Source: Bdellovibrionales bacterium
GTDB lineage: Bacteria > Bdellovibrionota > Bdellovibrionia > Bdellovibrionales > UBA1609
Direction of reading: 5' to 3'
Length of the DNA: 64,000 nt
NCBI GenBank assembly: GCA_019637855.1
Contig: JAHBUX010000008.1
Span: 92,243-156,242 of the forward strand
A program made the translations under genes and the position numbers. The notes under the pieces were generated by a model, which worked only from the letters and a program-made list of their open reading frames with translations, was not told the DNA's origin and ran no database searches. Below are positions 1-7,835 of the stretch, piece by piece (within the stretch, counting starts at the first letter, position 1; the number at the start of each line of letters is the position of its first letter).

Positions 1-226
1 CCCCGCCGCTTAGGCCGGTGCGCCCGCCCGAGGGAATCAGAGCGGTTTTACTCTGCCTTGCCCATTTGACCAAGGCCACGACCTCCTCGGTGGTTTTAGG
101 GAAAACAACGGCGGAGGGCCTTGGTTCCAGATATTTGGTCCAATCGCGGCCATACTCTTTGAGATTGTCGTCGTCGGTGAAGATGCGGCTAGAATCCAGA
201 ATGCGGTCGAGTCCGTTGGGTAACAT
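1..226 (-). CDS. FAD-binding oxidase/dehydrogenase, N-terminal fragment (GlcD-like)
   Basis: Only the first 75 codons lie in the window; the gene runs off the left edge. The reading frame begins MLPNGLDRILDSS at the ATG ending at 226, preceded by a GGGAG ribosome site. The stretch PSAVVFPKTTEEVVALV followed by PSGGRTGLSGG is the start of the FAD-binding PCMH fold of D-lactate, glycolate and 2-hydroxyglutarate dehydrogenases, where the glycine-rich loop holds the FAD pyrophosphate. Substrate cannot be told from this part. It lies 68 bases downstream of the HPt gene on the same strand and may be co-transcribed with the phosphorelay genes. Confidence 0.8.
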   Translation of the reverse strand, partial: MLPNGLDRILDSSRIFTDDDNLKEYGRDWTKYLEPRPSAVVFPKTTEEVVALVKWARQSKTALIPSGGRTGLSGG

Positions 227-293
227 TGGGATCTCCCTATGCCACCAACTTTAGGAGCTTTGAGGGCCGGCTGTCCAGCCTAGGTACGCCGTT

Positions 294-641
294 CTAAGCG
301 GGGAGAAGTTTGCGGATCTGCGCGTAGCGCGCGTCTTGGTGCAGATTGAACGCGTTGCCGGCGCTGTAGGCGCCGTGGATATCGTGCAGGATCGCGACGG
401 CATGGGTAGAGGCGACAACCGCGTCCGTGGGACGTGAGATGCATATGCCTTCGACGAGTTCCGCGAGCTCGCTGACCTCAGGCAGGCCATAGGTGCGGCC
501 CGTGCCCTTGAGCTTATGAAAAGACTCGCGCAGCTCGGAAGTCGAAGCGCTTTCGATTTGAGTGCGGATGGTGACCACCTTGTCTGGCAGGGAAGCGAGG
601 TAATCCTTCTGTAAGGATTTGAGCAGGTCTTCGAAACTCAT
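294..641 (-). CDS. Histidine phosphotransfer (HPt) domain protein
   Basis: A 115-residue single-domain HPt protein that would shuttle phosphate between receiver domains in a multistep phosphorelay. The phospho-accepting histidine is H42 in the motif FHKLKGTGRTYG, in a helical segment as in the HPt four-helix bundle. Its ATG overlaps the TGA of the upstream histidine kinase (ATGA, 638-641), so translation is probably coupled. It is the last member of a run receiver-PilZ-like, receiver, kinase, HPt. The partner receiver cannot be assigned from sequence; either neighbouring receiver could serve. Confidence 0.85.
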   Translation of the reverse strand: MSFEDLLKSLQKDYLASLPDKVVTIRTQIESASTSELRESFHKLKGTGRTYGLPEVSELAELVEGICISRPTDAVVASTHAVAILHDIHGAYSAGNAFNLHQDARYAQIRKLLPA

Positions 642-1981
642 GCAGCCACCTCAACCTTGTTTGCTAAAGCGTATTTCCACTCCGGAAGCGTAAAGTAAAA
701 TGTCGAGCCTTCGCCAGGCACCGAACGCACGCCGATCTCGCCGCCATGCTGTTCGACCAGCGCTCGGGCGATGGCCAGGCCCAAACCCGTGCCTTTCACC
801 AGAGGGTTTTTGGCATTGGTGGCCTGACGGAACTTTTGAAAGATCGCTTCTTGGTCCTGAGGGTCGATACCGCGGCCGGCGTCACGCACTTCGATCAATA
901 GCTCGTTGCGCTCGTTTACCTGACAGCTCACCACCACCGGCTTGCCTTTGGGCGAAAACTTAATGGCGTTGGATAGCAAGTTGGTGAGCACCTGTTGGAT
1001 GCGATCATTGTCCATGTACACGTTCACCGGCGGCATGGCTTCGCACTGCAGAAGCACATCGGCCTGACCGGCCAAGCCTTGCAAGCTCTGCAAAGACACC
1101 GTCACCAGATTGTTCAGCGAGTGCCATTCTTGATGCAACGGCAGTTTGCGCGCTTCGATTTTGGCTAAGTCGAGAATGTCGTTGATCAGACGGATCAGGC
1201 GATCCGTTTCGTTCTCAGCGATGGTCAACAGGTTGTCCGCCATATCGTTCATTTTGCCCACGATCCCCGAGCGCATCAAGCTCAAAGAGCCTTTGATGGA
1301 GGTGAGTGGTGTGCGCAATTCATGCGAAGCAATGCTTAAAAATTCGGACTTAGCTTGATCCAGAGTTCTGAGTTGTTCCATGTTGGAAATCACACGCTGA
1401 GCCAGCGAATTGAACGTGGCTTGCATGTGGCCGATCTCGTCGGGCGCGGGCACGCTGAACTGATAGGTGTAACGATCGTTCACGAAGTCGACCATCTTGC
1501 GCGACAGATCGCGGATAGGACGAATCACTGAGCGGTTGACGAAAAGCTGAAGCGCCACGAAGCCCAACAGCAGAGTAGCCAGGGCCAAAAGCGCAAAGTA
1601 GGTGAGCCGCTTTTCTAAGTAGTCAAGGTGTTGACGAGTGTAGCGTTGAAACTCGGCTTCGTTCTTCAGAAATACTTGGTGCCGTTCGCGCAGCATGCGG
1701 GGGTTGTTTTCGCTCACCGCCTGGAGCAGTTTCGAAAACTCATCCATGCGGCGATATGGCGTCAGCTGGGCGCGTACGGTCTGCAGTTTGCGAAAGGCCT
1801 CGGAATCGCCTTTGATGGAACTCAGGTCCTGGATTTCATCGCGGATCATGTAGGATGTTTCTAGCTGCTGACGGCCATCGCGAAAGTCGCGCGCCGAATG
1901 GACCGACACGGCTGCAAGCACCAGCGTGGTGCCGGTGAACAGCGTGAGCAGAAGAAACAAGCGAAAGCGAATCGAGCCCAT
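638..1981 (-). CDS. Membrane sensor histidine kinase with HAMP domain
   Basis: A 447-residue kinase. A first membrane helix lies near residues 8-26 and a second near 128-148, enclosing about 100 periplasmic residues with no recognised fold. A HAMP segment follows. The HisKA box reads SIASHELRTPLTSIKGS, so the phosphorylated His is near residue 218. The ATP-binding domain shows an N box (LLSNAIKFS), a G1 box (DAGRGID) and a G2 box (GTGLGLAIARALVEQHGG). There is no fused receiver, so phosphate must pass to the separate receivers encoded just upstream and the HPt just downstream. It starts 2 bases after the receiver gene. The signal sensed is unknown. Confidence 0.92.
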   Translation of the reverse strand: MGSIRFRLFLLLTLFTGTTLVLAAVSVHSARDFRDGRQQLETSYMIRDEIQDLSSIKGDSEAFRKLQTVRAQLTPYRRMDEFSKLLQAVSENNPRMLRERHQVFLKNEAEFQRYTRQHLDYLEKRLTYFALLALATLLLGFVALQLFVNRSVIRPIRDLSRKMVDFVNDRYTYQFSVPAPDEIGHMQATFNSLAQRVISNMEQLRTLDQAKSEFLSIASHELRTPLTSIKGSLSLMRSGIVGKMNDMADNLLTIAENETDRLIRLINDILDLAKIEARKLPLHQEWHSLNNLVTVSLQSLQGLAGQADVLLQCEAMPPVNVYMDNDRIQQVLTNLLSNAIKFSPKGKPVVVSCQVNERNELLIEVRDAGRGIDPQDQEAIFQKFRQATNAKNPLVKGTGLGLAIARALVEQHGGEIGVRSVPGEGSTFYFTLPEWKYALANKVEVAA

Positions 1982-1983
1982 GC

Positions 1984-2346
1984 TTAAAGGCTCCCGAGCA
2001 CAGCGCTGATCTGTGCGCCCAAGGTCATGGGATCAAAGGGCTTGGGAATAAAGCCGCTGCCGTTCTCGCGGAACTCGCGGATGTCGGACTCTTGCGATTT
2101 GGCGCTGAGAAAGATCACGGGACGTGGATCGATGCACTGGGCACGGTATTCTTGGCTCACCTTTAAGCCATTCATCTTTGGCATCATTTCGTCCAGCAAG
2201 ATCACGTCGTATTTGCCGGTCAGCGCTTCGGCCAAGGCCTGTTCGCCGTCGGACACTACGGTCACGTCGTGGCCCGCGATTTTCTCTAAAGACAGTTTCG
2301 CGATCACAGAGATATTCGGATCGTCTTCGGCGAGGAGTACTTTCAT
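1984..2346 (-). CDS. Single-domain response regulator (CheY-like)
   Basis: A stand-alone receiver of about 120 residues with no output domain. The acidic pocket (AEDD, residues 6-9), the phospho-acceptor D52 in VILLDEMMPKMNG, the Thr/Ser position (FLSAKS) and the conserved Lys (IPKPFDP) are all present. I chose the ATG at 2346 over a GTG at 2352 because AAGG sits 7 bases before it. It lies between the receiver-PilZ-like gene and the kinase with short gaps, so it is probably a link in the same phosphorelay. Confidence 0.88.
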   Translation of the reverse strand: MKVLLAEDDPNISVIAKLSLEKIAGHDVTVVSDGEQALAEALTGKYDVILLDEMMPKMNGLKVSQEYRAQCIDPRPVIFLSAKSQESDIREFRENGSGFIPKPFDPMTLGAQISAVLGSL

Positions 2347-2355
2347 GGCCACACC

Positions 2356-3048
2356 TTACGCCGCCCTAGAGGCGCCATGAGTGTACAGCCAACGACGGAT
2401 TTTTTGTAGGAACGCCTCGCGGGCGCCAAGGAAGATCAGGTGCGCCCGGTACATGCCGGTCTCCGCATCGACGTCGACGCTTAAGATTTTCATCGGCGGG
2501 ACTTCCACGTCCAGACTGCGGAAAAACTCCGCGTTCACGTCAATCACCATTCCAGGCTTCAAGGGGAACTCGCAGATGATGCGCACGCCGAGCTCGGACA
2601 CGGACTGAACCGTCACCGGCCAGTCCATGGTGCCACGGGCACTATTGCCCTCGAGACGGATTTCGGGGTATTCGGCTGGCGGTTTTTTAGCGAACAGAGA
2701 GTTCACTTTTTGAATCAGCAACAAAGGATCAAGAGGTTTGACGATGTAGTCGTCAACGCCGGCGTTCACGGCGCGCTCGACATCTTTGCGTTCGCGCAAT
2801 CCGGTCAACATGGCGATGGCCATGCGGTTGTATTTTTCGTTGTTGCGGACCGTGGTCACCAACTCGAAGCCCGAGTAGTGCGGCATATTGGCGTCGGACA
2901 AAAGCAGGTCGAACTCGATATGGTTCAACCAGTCGACCGCGCGCAGAGCATCCTCGGCCACAAAAACGGTGTGACCGGCGGTGCCGAGCACCTTCTCCGT
3001 CAATTTGAGAATGTCTGGATCGTCATCAACCACCAGAATACGGGCCAT
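2356..3048 (-). CDS. Response regulator with C-terminal PilZ-like domain
   Basis: The receiver fills residues 1-120: acidic triad VDDD at 7-10, D52 in LLLSDANMPHYSGFE and K in YIVKPLDP. The remaining ~110 residues resemble a PilZ beta-barrel (VQSVSELGVRIICEFPLKPG), but the Arg-rich RxxxR motif is absent and the (D/N)xSxxG motif is degraded, so c-di-GMP binding is doubtful. I chose the ATG at 3048, which has GGGGAGG 6 bases upstream, over one six codons earlier. It is the first gene of the phosphorelay operon and a plausible output or branch regulator. Confidence 0.82.
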   Translation of the reverse strand: MARILVVDDDPDILKLTEKVLGTAGHTVFVAEDALRAVDWLNHIEFDLLLSDANMPHYSGFELVTTVRNNEKYNRMAIAMLTGLRERKDVERAVNAGVDDYIVKPLDPLLLIQKVNSLFAKKPPAEYPEIRLEGNSARGTMDWPVTVQSVSELGVRIICEFPLKPGMVIDVNAEFFRSLDVEVPPMKILSVDVDAETGMYRAHLIFLGAREAFLQKIRRWLYTHGASRAA

Positions 3049-3186
3049 TCTCGCCTCCCCAATCATATATATCGGCCGAATGCCATTGTGTTTCTATGGA
3101 CTAAGGGCGGGAAGGCTCCCATAGAGGCGTCAGGCCGAAAGCAAAGAAAACTGCCCAAGTCTTTTACACTGAGCTACAACAAAAGA

Positions 3187-3372
3187 ATGAAGAAAAACGT
3201 CGTGTGGTGGGATCGTCTGATTCGCTTCATACTTGGTGTGTTTATGGTCGCGTGGGCGATCGCCGGCGGCCCGGCATGGGCCTATCTCGGCGTGTACTTT
3301 CTGGGTACGGCCTCATGGGGCTATTGCGCCATCTATTCGCTATTGAATTATCAACCGTTCGAGGAAAACTAG
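3187..3372 (+). CDS. Small inner-membrane protein, DUF2892 family
   Basis: A 61-residue protein of two hydrophobic segments. It opens MKKNVVWWDRLIRFILG and ends WGYCAIYSLLNYQPFEEN. The pattern of an N-terminal xxRxIRxxLG, a glycine/alanine-rich helix, a turn and a C-terminal G-x-C-x-x-Y-x-L is that of DUF2892 (also found fused to rhodanese in YgaP). Function is unknown. It faces away from the phosphorelay operon across about 140 bases. A longer in-frame opening upstream overlaps the regulator antisense and is not credible. Confidence 0.75.
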   Translation: MKKNVVWWDRLIRFILGVFMVAWAIAGGPAWAYLGVYFLGTASWGYCAIYSLLNYQPFEEN

Positions 3373-3400
3373 AGCATCGGCGCGGGCGGAGAGCGCTGTC

Positions 3401-4543
3401 TTAATTTAAGCCAACCAGCAAAAGGCGCGTCCCATTCTTGCCTTCAAGAGTAATGGCCAGGGCGCGCTGGCTATACACTGGCTGCACGGAAAGAATGCGA
3501 TCGCCTTTTCTATTGGGTATCACTTGCAGCGTCTCGGCGTTTTGCAATACCAGTGTGATTGAGTCCTTTACAAAATAATACAGAGGCTGACCGGCGTAGC
3601 GCATGGCTCCCACGTGCGAGATGTTTTGCGCATTGGCCACGCCCAACCGGATAGGTTTATCCAAAGAGTAGGGATCGTAGAGAGTGAGGCGCGTGGCTTC
3701 ATTTTCGCTATGGACGGCGCTAAACAGCCAGCGGCCATCAGCGCCGCGCAACCAGCCCGCGGTACCCAGATTGATGTCCGCCTTTACAGTTTTCGACTCT
3801 GTCTTCTGGCTGTCGATATAAAAACGCAGATAGCGGCCATCGGTCATGGCCATTAGAAAATCAGAGCCTTCGCTCAAAACGCCTTCCGCTTTGCGGCCGG
3901 CCGAACGACGCACCAAAACCTCGGAGCTGTCTTTGGCTTCGGCATCGATATGTAAGAGGTGCATTTTGCGGTCGCCATTCAAAACCTGCAACAGCACTTC
4001 GCCGTCGCCTGAGCGTAAGAGTTTGCCGCTTTGCACGCCACTGCGCGAAGCGATTCGCTGAATCACTGTCAATTGATTGCGAGTGCGGTGATACACTTCG
4101 GTTGCCGTGCGCGTAGTGACGGCCATAAACACTTCTCCGCCTTTGCGTTCGATCAAAGAGAGAGCCAAAACTTCCGTAGTTTCTTCCAGTTCAAACGAAA
4201 CTTCACTATCTAAGCTATGCATCTCCACCCGGCCGTCGGCGTTGGCGAAAGCGATAACGAACTCGCCTGTCGAAGTCGAAAGGGTTTCAATCAGTGTCAG
4301 GTTACGAGCTTTGCTATCCAGATTGTCTTGCGACAAAGTTTCGTCATTGGCGGGATTGATGACTTCGACCTGCAGAGTGTTTTTATTCAAAGCCACCAAG
4401 CGTTCAGAACCCTTGCTGCGATGAACGAAAACTTGCCATCCGCTGGTATTAAAACGGTGATCAAAGCGTTGTTTCAACGCCAATTCACGTGCTTCGGTCG
4501 CGCTCGAAAGCAAAAGAGCGAGCGCCAGTAACGTTCTCCACAT
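3401..4543 (-). CDS. Exported protein of unknown function, probable beta-propeller
   Basis: About 380 residues with a clear Sec signal peptide (MWRTLLALALLLSSATEA), so periplasmic or secreted. I set the start at the ATG at 4543, which has GGAGG 7 bases upstream; a start 17 codons earlier would put a charged stretch before the signal. The mature part is a succession of short beta strands with recurring patterns like GEVFMAVTT, GEVLLQVL and DGRWLFSAVHS, each ending near an aromatic or Asp-Gly turn. This suggests a propeller of WD or PQQ-like blades, but no family signature is recognised. No catalytic motif seen. Confidence 0.6.
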   Translation of the reverse strand: MWRTLLALALLLSSATEARELALKQRFDHRFNTSGWQVFVHRSKGSERLVALNKNTLQVEVINPANDETLSQDNLDSKARNLTLIETLSTSTGEFVIAFANADGRVEMHSLDSEVSFELEETTEVLALSLIERKGGEVFMAVTTRTATEVYHRTRNQLTVIQRIASRSGVQSGKLLRSGDGEVLLQVLNGDRKMHLLHIDAEAKDSSEVLVRRSAGRKAEGVLSEGSDFLMAMTDGRYLRFYIDSQKTESKTVKADINLGTAGWLRGADGRWLFSAVHSENEATRLTLYDPYSLDKPIRLGVANAQNISHVGAMRYAGQPLYYFVKDSITLVLQNAETLQVIPNRKGDRILSVQPVYSQRALAITLEGKNGTRLLLVGLN

Positions 4544-4618
4544 AGGTCCTCCGGCCTCATCCGAGAAGTACAATCCCCGGGCCAGCTTAAACACGAACTG
4601 GGCTGAACTGATTACAAA

Positions 4619-4641
4619 GCGGTGACAGTTTATGTCACCGC
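4619..4641 (-). terminator. Hairpin after the proline-rich protein gene
   Basis: A perfect 9-bp inverted repeat (GCGGTGACA / TGTCACCGC) with a 5-base loop lies 26 bases beyond the stop of the minus-strand proline-rich gene. Read on the minus strand it is followed by TTTGT, so only a weak T-tract. It may end that transcript or separate it from the exported-protein gene downstream. Confidence 0.5.
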
Positions 4642-4666
4642 CGCCTGAATTAGGGCTGTGTTGGAC

Positions 4667-4942
4667 TCAGTGGATACCGTCTTGTGGCTGATCTGGAGCC
4701 GTTGGCTCGGGTGTGGGCGGTTTGACCGGTGGGCGTTTGGCCTTGGTTTTTGGCATGGGCGGCACTGTTTTTTTGCCGCGCGCATTGGTGGGGTCGAGTT
4801 GCTTTGAACCTTCCTCGGGCACCGGAGGCGGACTAATGTGGCCGCTCGGCGGCGGAGTGGGTTGTTGCCCCAGCGTTGTCGTCGGCAGCGCGACCGTAAA
4901 TGCGAATGTCATCAGGACCACCGCGAAGAATACCGTTTTCAT
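4667..4942 (-). CDS. Small exported proline-rich protein
   Basis: A 91-residue protein: Sec signal peptide (MKTVFFAVVLMTFAFTVALP), then a mature part dominated by Pro, Thr and Lys with repeats such as PPPSGHISPPPVPEEG and PPMPKTKAKRPPVKPPTP. It has no Cys, so it is not a lipoprotein, and it is predicted to be disordered. GGAGGG lies 4-5 bases before the ATG. A perfect inverted repeat sits immediately upstream of that site. Function unknown; such segments often span the periplasm or coat other proteins, but that is only analogy. Confidence 0.6.
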   Translation of the reverse strand: MKTVFFAVVLMTFAFTVALPTTTLGQQPTPPPSGHISPPPVPEEGSKQLDPTNARGKKTVPPMPKTKAKRPPVKPPTPEPTAPDQPQDGIH

Positions 4943-4949
4943 TTTCCCT

Positions 4950-4975
4950 CCTCGAGGCGACTTTACGCCTCGAGG
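4950..4975. promoter_or_regulatory. Perfect 10-bp inverted repeat in a leader
   Basis: CCTCGAGGCG (4950-4959) and CGCCTCGAGG (4966-4975) flank a 6-base loop. On the minus strand the 3' arm of the hairpin abuts the ribosome site of the proline-rich protein gene and shares its first bases, so folding could limit ribosome access. As DNA it could equally be an operator. Confidence 0.45.
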
Positions 4976-5081
4976 TGCCTATGAAGTGCAAATTGGTGGC
5001 CGGTCTGATTCTCAGTCTGGTGGTCGGCAAGACTGCGTCAGGGGGAAGAAACGAACGTGCACTGATCGGGCCCCAAAAGCC

Positions 5082-5393
5082 TTAAGCTTTGGCCAAACCT
5101 TGCAGTTCTCCGGCCTCGTACATTTCCATCATGATATCGCTGCCGCCGATCAGCTTCTGATCGATGTAGAGTTGCGGGATGGTCGGCCAGTTGCCGTACT
5201 CTTTGATGCCTTGGCGAATTTCTTCGTCTTCCAAAACATCGCATGAACCGAACTCAATCCCGACTTCACGCAGGATCGCCACCGCACGGGCAGAGAATCC
5301 ACATTGCGGGAACGCGGGCGAACCCTTCATAAATAACATGACTTTATTCTGTTTAAGCAGGTCTTCGATGCGTGTCTTTGTGTTTTCATCCAT
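5082..5393 (-). CDS. grxD: Monothiol glutaredoxin (CGFS type, Grx4-like)
   Basis: A 103-residue monothiol glutaredoxin. The active site CGFS is in [15 protein letters not shown], with the glutathione-binding WPTIPQLY loop and [15 protein letters not shown] at the C-terminus. This family binds a bridging [2Fe-2S] cluster with glutathione and passes or senses Fe-S clusters in the cytoplasm. Immediately upstream on the same strand is a BolA gene; CGFS glutaredoxins and BolA proteins form mixed [2Fe-2S] complexes, so the pair is a functional unit. Confidence 0.92.
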   Translation of the reverse strand: MDENTKTRIEDLLKQNKVMLFMKGSPAFPQCGFSARAVAILREVGIEFGSCDVLEDEEIRQGIKEYGNWPTIPQLYIDQKLIGGSDIMMEMYEAGELQGLAKA

Positions 5394-5411
5394 TGTTCAG
5401 TCCTCTCTTTA

Positions 5412-5642
5412 TTAAACTTGCGTTTTAATGGTTAAGGCATGCACTTCGCCGCTCTTTAGTTCCACGGCGAAGGCGTCCATCACTTTGCGTTGGGCATCGA
5501 TGCGTGAGAGGCCTTGAAACACCTCCGACTTCACGAACACCTCATAGTGATCTTCTGTGCCTGTCATATCGCGAACCTGTACTTCCCCGCCGGGAAAGCT
5601 CTGCTCAAGCCGCGCCTTCATTTGATCTGGTGACATATCCAC
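5412..5642 (-). CDS. BolA/IbaG family protein
   Basis: A 76-residue BolA-fold protein. It starts MDMSPDQMKARLEQSFPG, and the core EVFVKSEVFQGLSRIDAQRKVMDAF matches the KH-like fold with the conserved FxGxxxxxRxxxV signature. The family's C-terminal helix/strand is EVHALTIKTQV, with the invariant ALxIKT. GGAG lies 6 bases before the ATG. It is 18 bases upstream of the CGFS glutaredoxin gene. The length fits IbaG/YrbA rather than long BolA. Likely role: partner of the glutaredoxin in Fe-S transfer or iron sensing. Confidence 0.88.
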   Translation of the reverse strand: MDMSPDQMKARLEQSFPGGEVQVRDMTGTEDHYEVFVKSEVFQGLSRIDAQRKVMDAFAVELKSGEVHALTIKTQV

Positions 5643-5702
5643 TCCGAGGTACGCCGTTCCTATTGCCTTGATTGACCTAAAGCGTTACAACCTACTGCAG
5701 GC

Positions 5703-6008
5703 ATGGATTCAAGTCAAAATCGACCTTACGAATACATCGAAACTGTGGACGAGGCCCACATCAAACGCGAACGCGCTAAAGCCCGTGAAATGCGGCAGTC
5801 TTCCTGGTGGCGACAGCAAATCGGGCAAGGTGTTTGCTACTTTTGTGAGCAGAAGTTTGCGCGTGAGGAACTCACCATGGAGCACCTCATTCCGGTTTCC
5901 CGCGGGGGACGGTCGACCAAGAAAAATATTGTGGTCTCGTGCAAACAGTGTAATTCTCTCAAGAAAAATCTGACAGTCGCTGAGATTCGGCTGCGAGAAA
6001 TAGAGTAG
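5703..6008 (+). CDS. HNH endonuclease-like protein
   Basis: A 101-residue protein with a compact HNH fold. The zinc-ribbon cysteines come in two pairs (CYFCEQKF and SCKQCNSLKKN), and the catalytic stretch is MEHLIPVSRGG, with the metal-binding His and the later Asn of NIVVSCKQCN. HNH domains nick or cut DNA or act in repair. It lies 54 bases upstream of the topoisomerase VI B gene on the same strand and may share its transcript. This HNH-TopoVI pairing is unfamiliar to me. No methylase or other restriction gene is near. Confidence 0.8.
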   Translation: MDSSQNRPYEYIETVDEAHIKRERAKAREMRQSSWWRQQIGQGVCYFCEQKFAREELTMEHLIPVSRGGRSTKKNIVVSCKQCNSLKKNLTVAEIRLREIE

Positions 6009-6062
6009 ACGCGCTGAATCATTTCACATTCTGACAGCCGGTTAGGACAACGGGAGACGTTA

Positions 6063-7826
6063 GTGTCTAAGATTACATCGAGTAGTACGGCCGAGTATTT
6101 TGCGAAGAACCTGCAGCAGGTGGGTTTCTCTTCGCCGGCCAAGGCCGTACTGACCACATTGAAAGAAGCCGTCGATAACTCGCTCGACGCTTGTGAAGAG
6201 GCTGGTATTCTGCCGGAGATCAGCATTGAGATCGGCAAGCTTGGCCCGGGTGCTTCGCGCAATACGGATTTAGTTCAAATCGTCGTAGAAGATAACGGTC
6301 CTGGCCTGGACCCCGATGACTTAGGCAAAGTGTTCGGTGAATATTTGGCTTCCAGTAAATTCGGCCGTGGCCGCTGTTCGCGCGGCCAACAGGGGATCGG
6401 GATTTCGGCGGCCACGACATGGGCGCAGCTAACCAACGCTTCGGGCGTGCGCGTGATTTCCAAAACCAAGAACATGCGTAAAGCGGTCAGCGCCATCATT
6501 GACGTGGACATTAAAGGCAACCGCGGCATCATTAAGAAAAAAGAGACCATCGATTGGGACAAATCGCATGGTTTGAAGGTGGAGTTTCGCATCGACGGCC
6601 GCGTTGTTTTGAACGGCGACGGCGGGTTATTGACCTACCTTGAGGGCACCACTTTGGTGAACCCGCATATGTCGATCAACTACAAGCTGGTGGATCAAGA
6701 CCCGCAGGACATTCCGCGCGTCGCCACCACAGTGCCCGATATTCCTCCGGCCACTTTGCCACATCCGCACACGATGAAGCTGGGTGAGTTTATGACTCAC
6801 GCCGGTCTTTACGGCAAAATCGCGCTGGAGAATTTCCTCAAAAAAGGCTTCTCGCGCGTCAACGACGCCACCGTGAAAGATATGGTGAAAAAGGGTTTGG
6901 CAAAAGGCCTGATGGCCAAGAACCTGACCGCCATTAGCGAAGAAGAATACAAAAAAATCTATCAAGCTTTACACGACACTGAGCTGATCGCGCCATCGAC
7001 GCGCTCGGTTTTGACCGTCGGTGAAGAAGGCTTGTCCAAGAGCATTCAACGTTTGGGCGAAGTGGATTTCTTCAGCGTGGTTACCCGTAAACCGCGTATT
7101 TGCGACTTCAAGCCGGTGGTGGTTGAAGTGGCTATCGCGCGTTTCAAAGATCGCGGCAGTGATGAAGACGCTCCTGTGCAGCTGTTGCGTTTTGCCAACC
7201 GCGTGCCTTTGCAGTTTGATAAAGGCGCTTGTGCTATCACGCGCTCGGTAGAGTCGGTGAACTGGCGTTCGTACGGTTTGAACCAACCCAAAGACAGCGT
7301 GCCGACGGGCCCATATGTGTTCGCGGTCAGCGTGACTTCGCCGTTCATCAAATTTAAAAACGCCTCTAAAGAAACGATCGACGGCAGTGATGATCTGGTG
7401 GATGAAATCCGCCGGGCGCTGATGCAAGCCGGTCAAAAGCTGTCGCGCCATATCCGCGCCGAGTACAAAGCGGCCGATCTGGAGCGCAAAATTTCACATA
7501 TTGAAAAATTCGGGCCCATTCTGGTGGAAGGCCTTGCGCGTATCGTGAGCGCCCCCAAAAGCCGTGTGGAGAAGGCCGAAGAAGGACTTAAGAAACTGCT
7601 CGGGCGTGATGCTAGCTCGGCGGAAGCCGAATTAGAGCAGGCCACTTCGAAGCTGAAGGCTTTGAAGGACCGCGAGCGTAAGAAACTTGGCGGTGACGAC
7701 GAAGAAGCCGCTGGCGACGCCATGTCGGAAGAAGCTGTGATCGAGCACGAAGAGCAGGCTGCTTCGGCAGATGACGAAGGCGCCACTAAAGGCAGCAAAA
7801 AGTCCGCGGGCCGTAAGAAGAAGTAG
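6063..7826 (+). CDS. top6B: DNA topoisomerase VI subunit B (ATPase)
   Basis: A 587-residue type IIB topoisomerase ATPase subunit. The GHKL domain shows the N box LKEAVDNSLDACEEAG (N39), the G1 box VEDNGPGLDPDDL and the family-specific loop SSKFGRGRCSRGQQGIGIS. The transducer domain includes WRSYGLNQPKDSVPTGPYV and a switch-Lys-like FIKFKNASKE. About the last 80 residues are a charged, disordered tail ending in a lysine run. It starts with GTG after GGGAG; a second start is not evident. Ten bases separate it from the A subunit. The enzyme relaxes and decatenates DNA by passing one duplex through another. It is typical of archaea and plants and rare in bacteria. Confidence 0.93.
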   Translation: MSKITSSSTAEYFAKNLQQVGFSSPAKAVLTTLKEAVDNSLDACEEAGILPEISIEIGKLGPGASRNTDLVQIVVEDNGPGLDPDDLGKVFGEYLASSKFGRGRCSRGQQGIGISAATTWAQLTNASGVRVISKTKNMRKAVSAIIDVDIKGNRGIIKKKETIDWDKSHGLKVEFRIDGRVVLNGDGGLLTYLEGTTLVNPHMSINYKLVDQDPQDIPRVATTVPDIPPATLPHPHTMKLGEFMTHAGLYGKIALENFLKKGFSRVNDATVKDMVKKGLAKGLMAKNLTAISEEEYKKIYQALHDTELIAPSTRSVLTVGEEGLSKSIQRLGEVDFFSVVTRKPRICDFKPVVVEVAIARFKDRGSDEDAPVQLLRFANRVPLQFDKGACAITRSVESVNWRSYGLNQPKDSVPTGPYVFAVSVTSPFIKFKNASKETIDGSDDLVDEIRRALMQAGQKLSRHIRAEYKAADLERKISHIEKFGPILVEGLARIVSAPKSRVEKAEEGLKKLLGRDASSAEAELEQATSKLKALKDRERKKLGGDDEEAAGDAMSEEAVIEHEEQAASADDEGATKGSKKSAGRKKK

Positions 7827-7835
7827 GAGTTTGAA

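Noticed and set aside
2710-3186. N-terminal extension of the DUF2892 gene
   Set aside because: It runs antisense through the response regulator; the DUF2892 match begins at 3187.
4981-5085. 34-codon plus-strand frame starting with a signal-like sequence (MKCKLVAGLILSLVVG)
   Set aside because: The start is plausible and GAGGTG is near, but it ends after 34 codons, overlaps the glutaredoxin stop and has no mature domain. It could be a small peptide; support is too weak to list.
4713-5246. 177-codon plus-strand frame across the proline-rich and glutaredoxin genes
   Set aside because: It is the Gly/Val-rich shadow of the proline codons and then of the glutaredoxin gene; both real genes have signals and family matches.
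5703-6008. HNH gene as part of a restriction-modification system
   Set aside because: No methyltransferase or specificity gene is nearby; the neighbours are Grx-BolA and topoisomerase VI.
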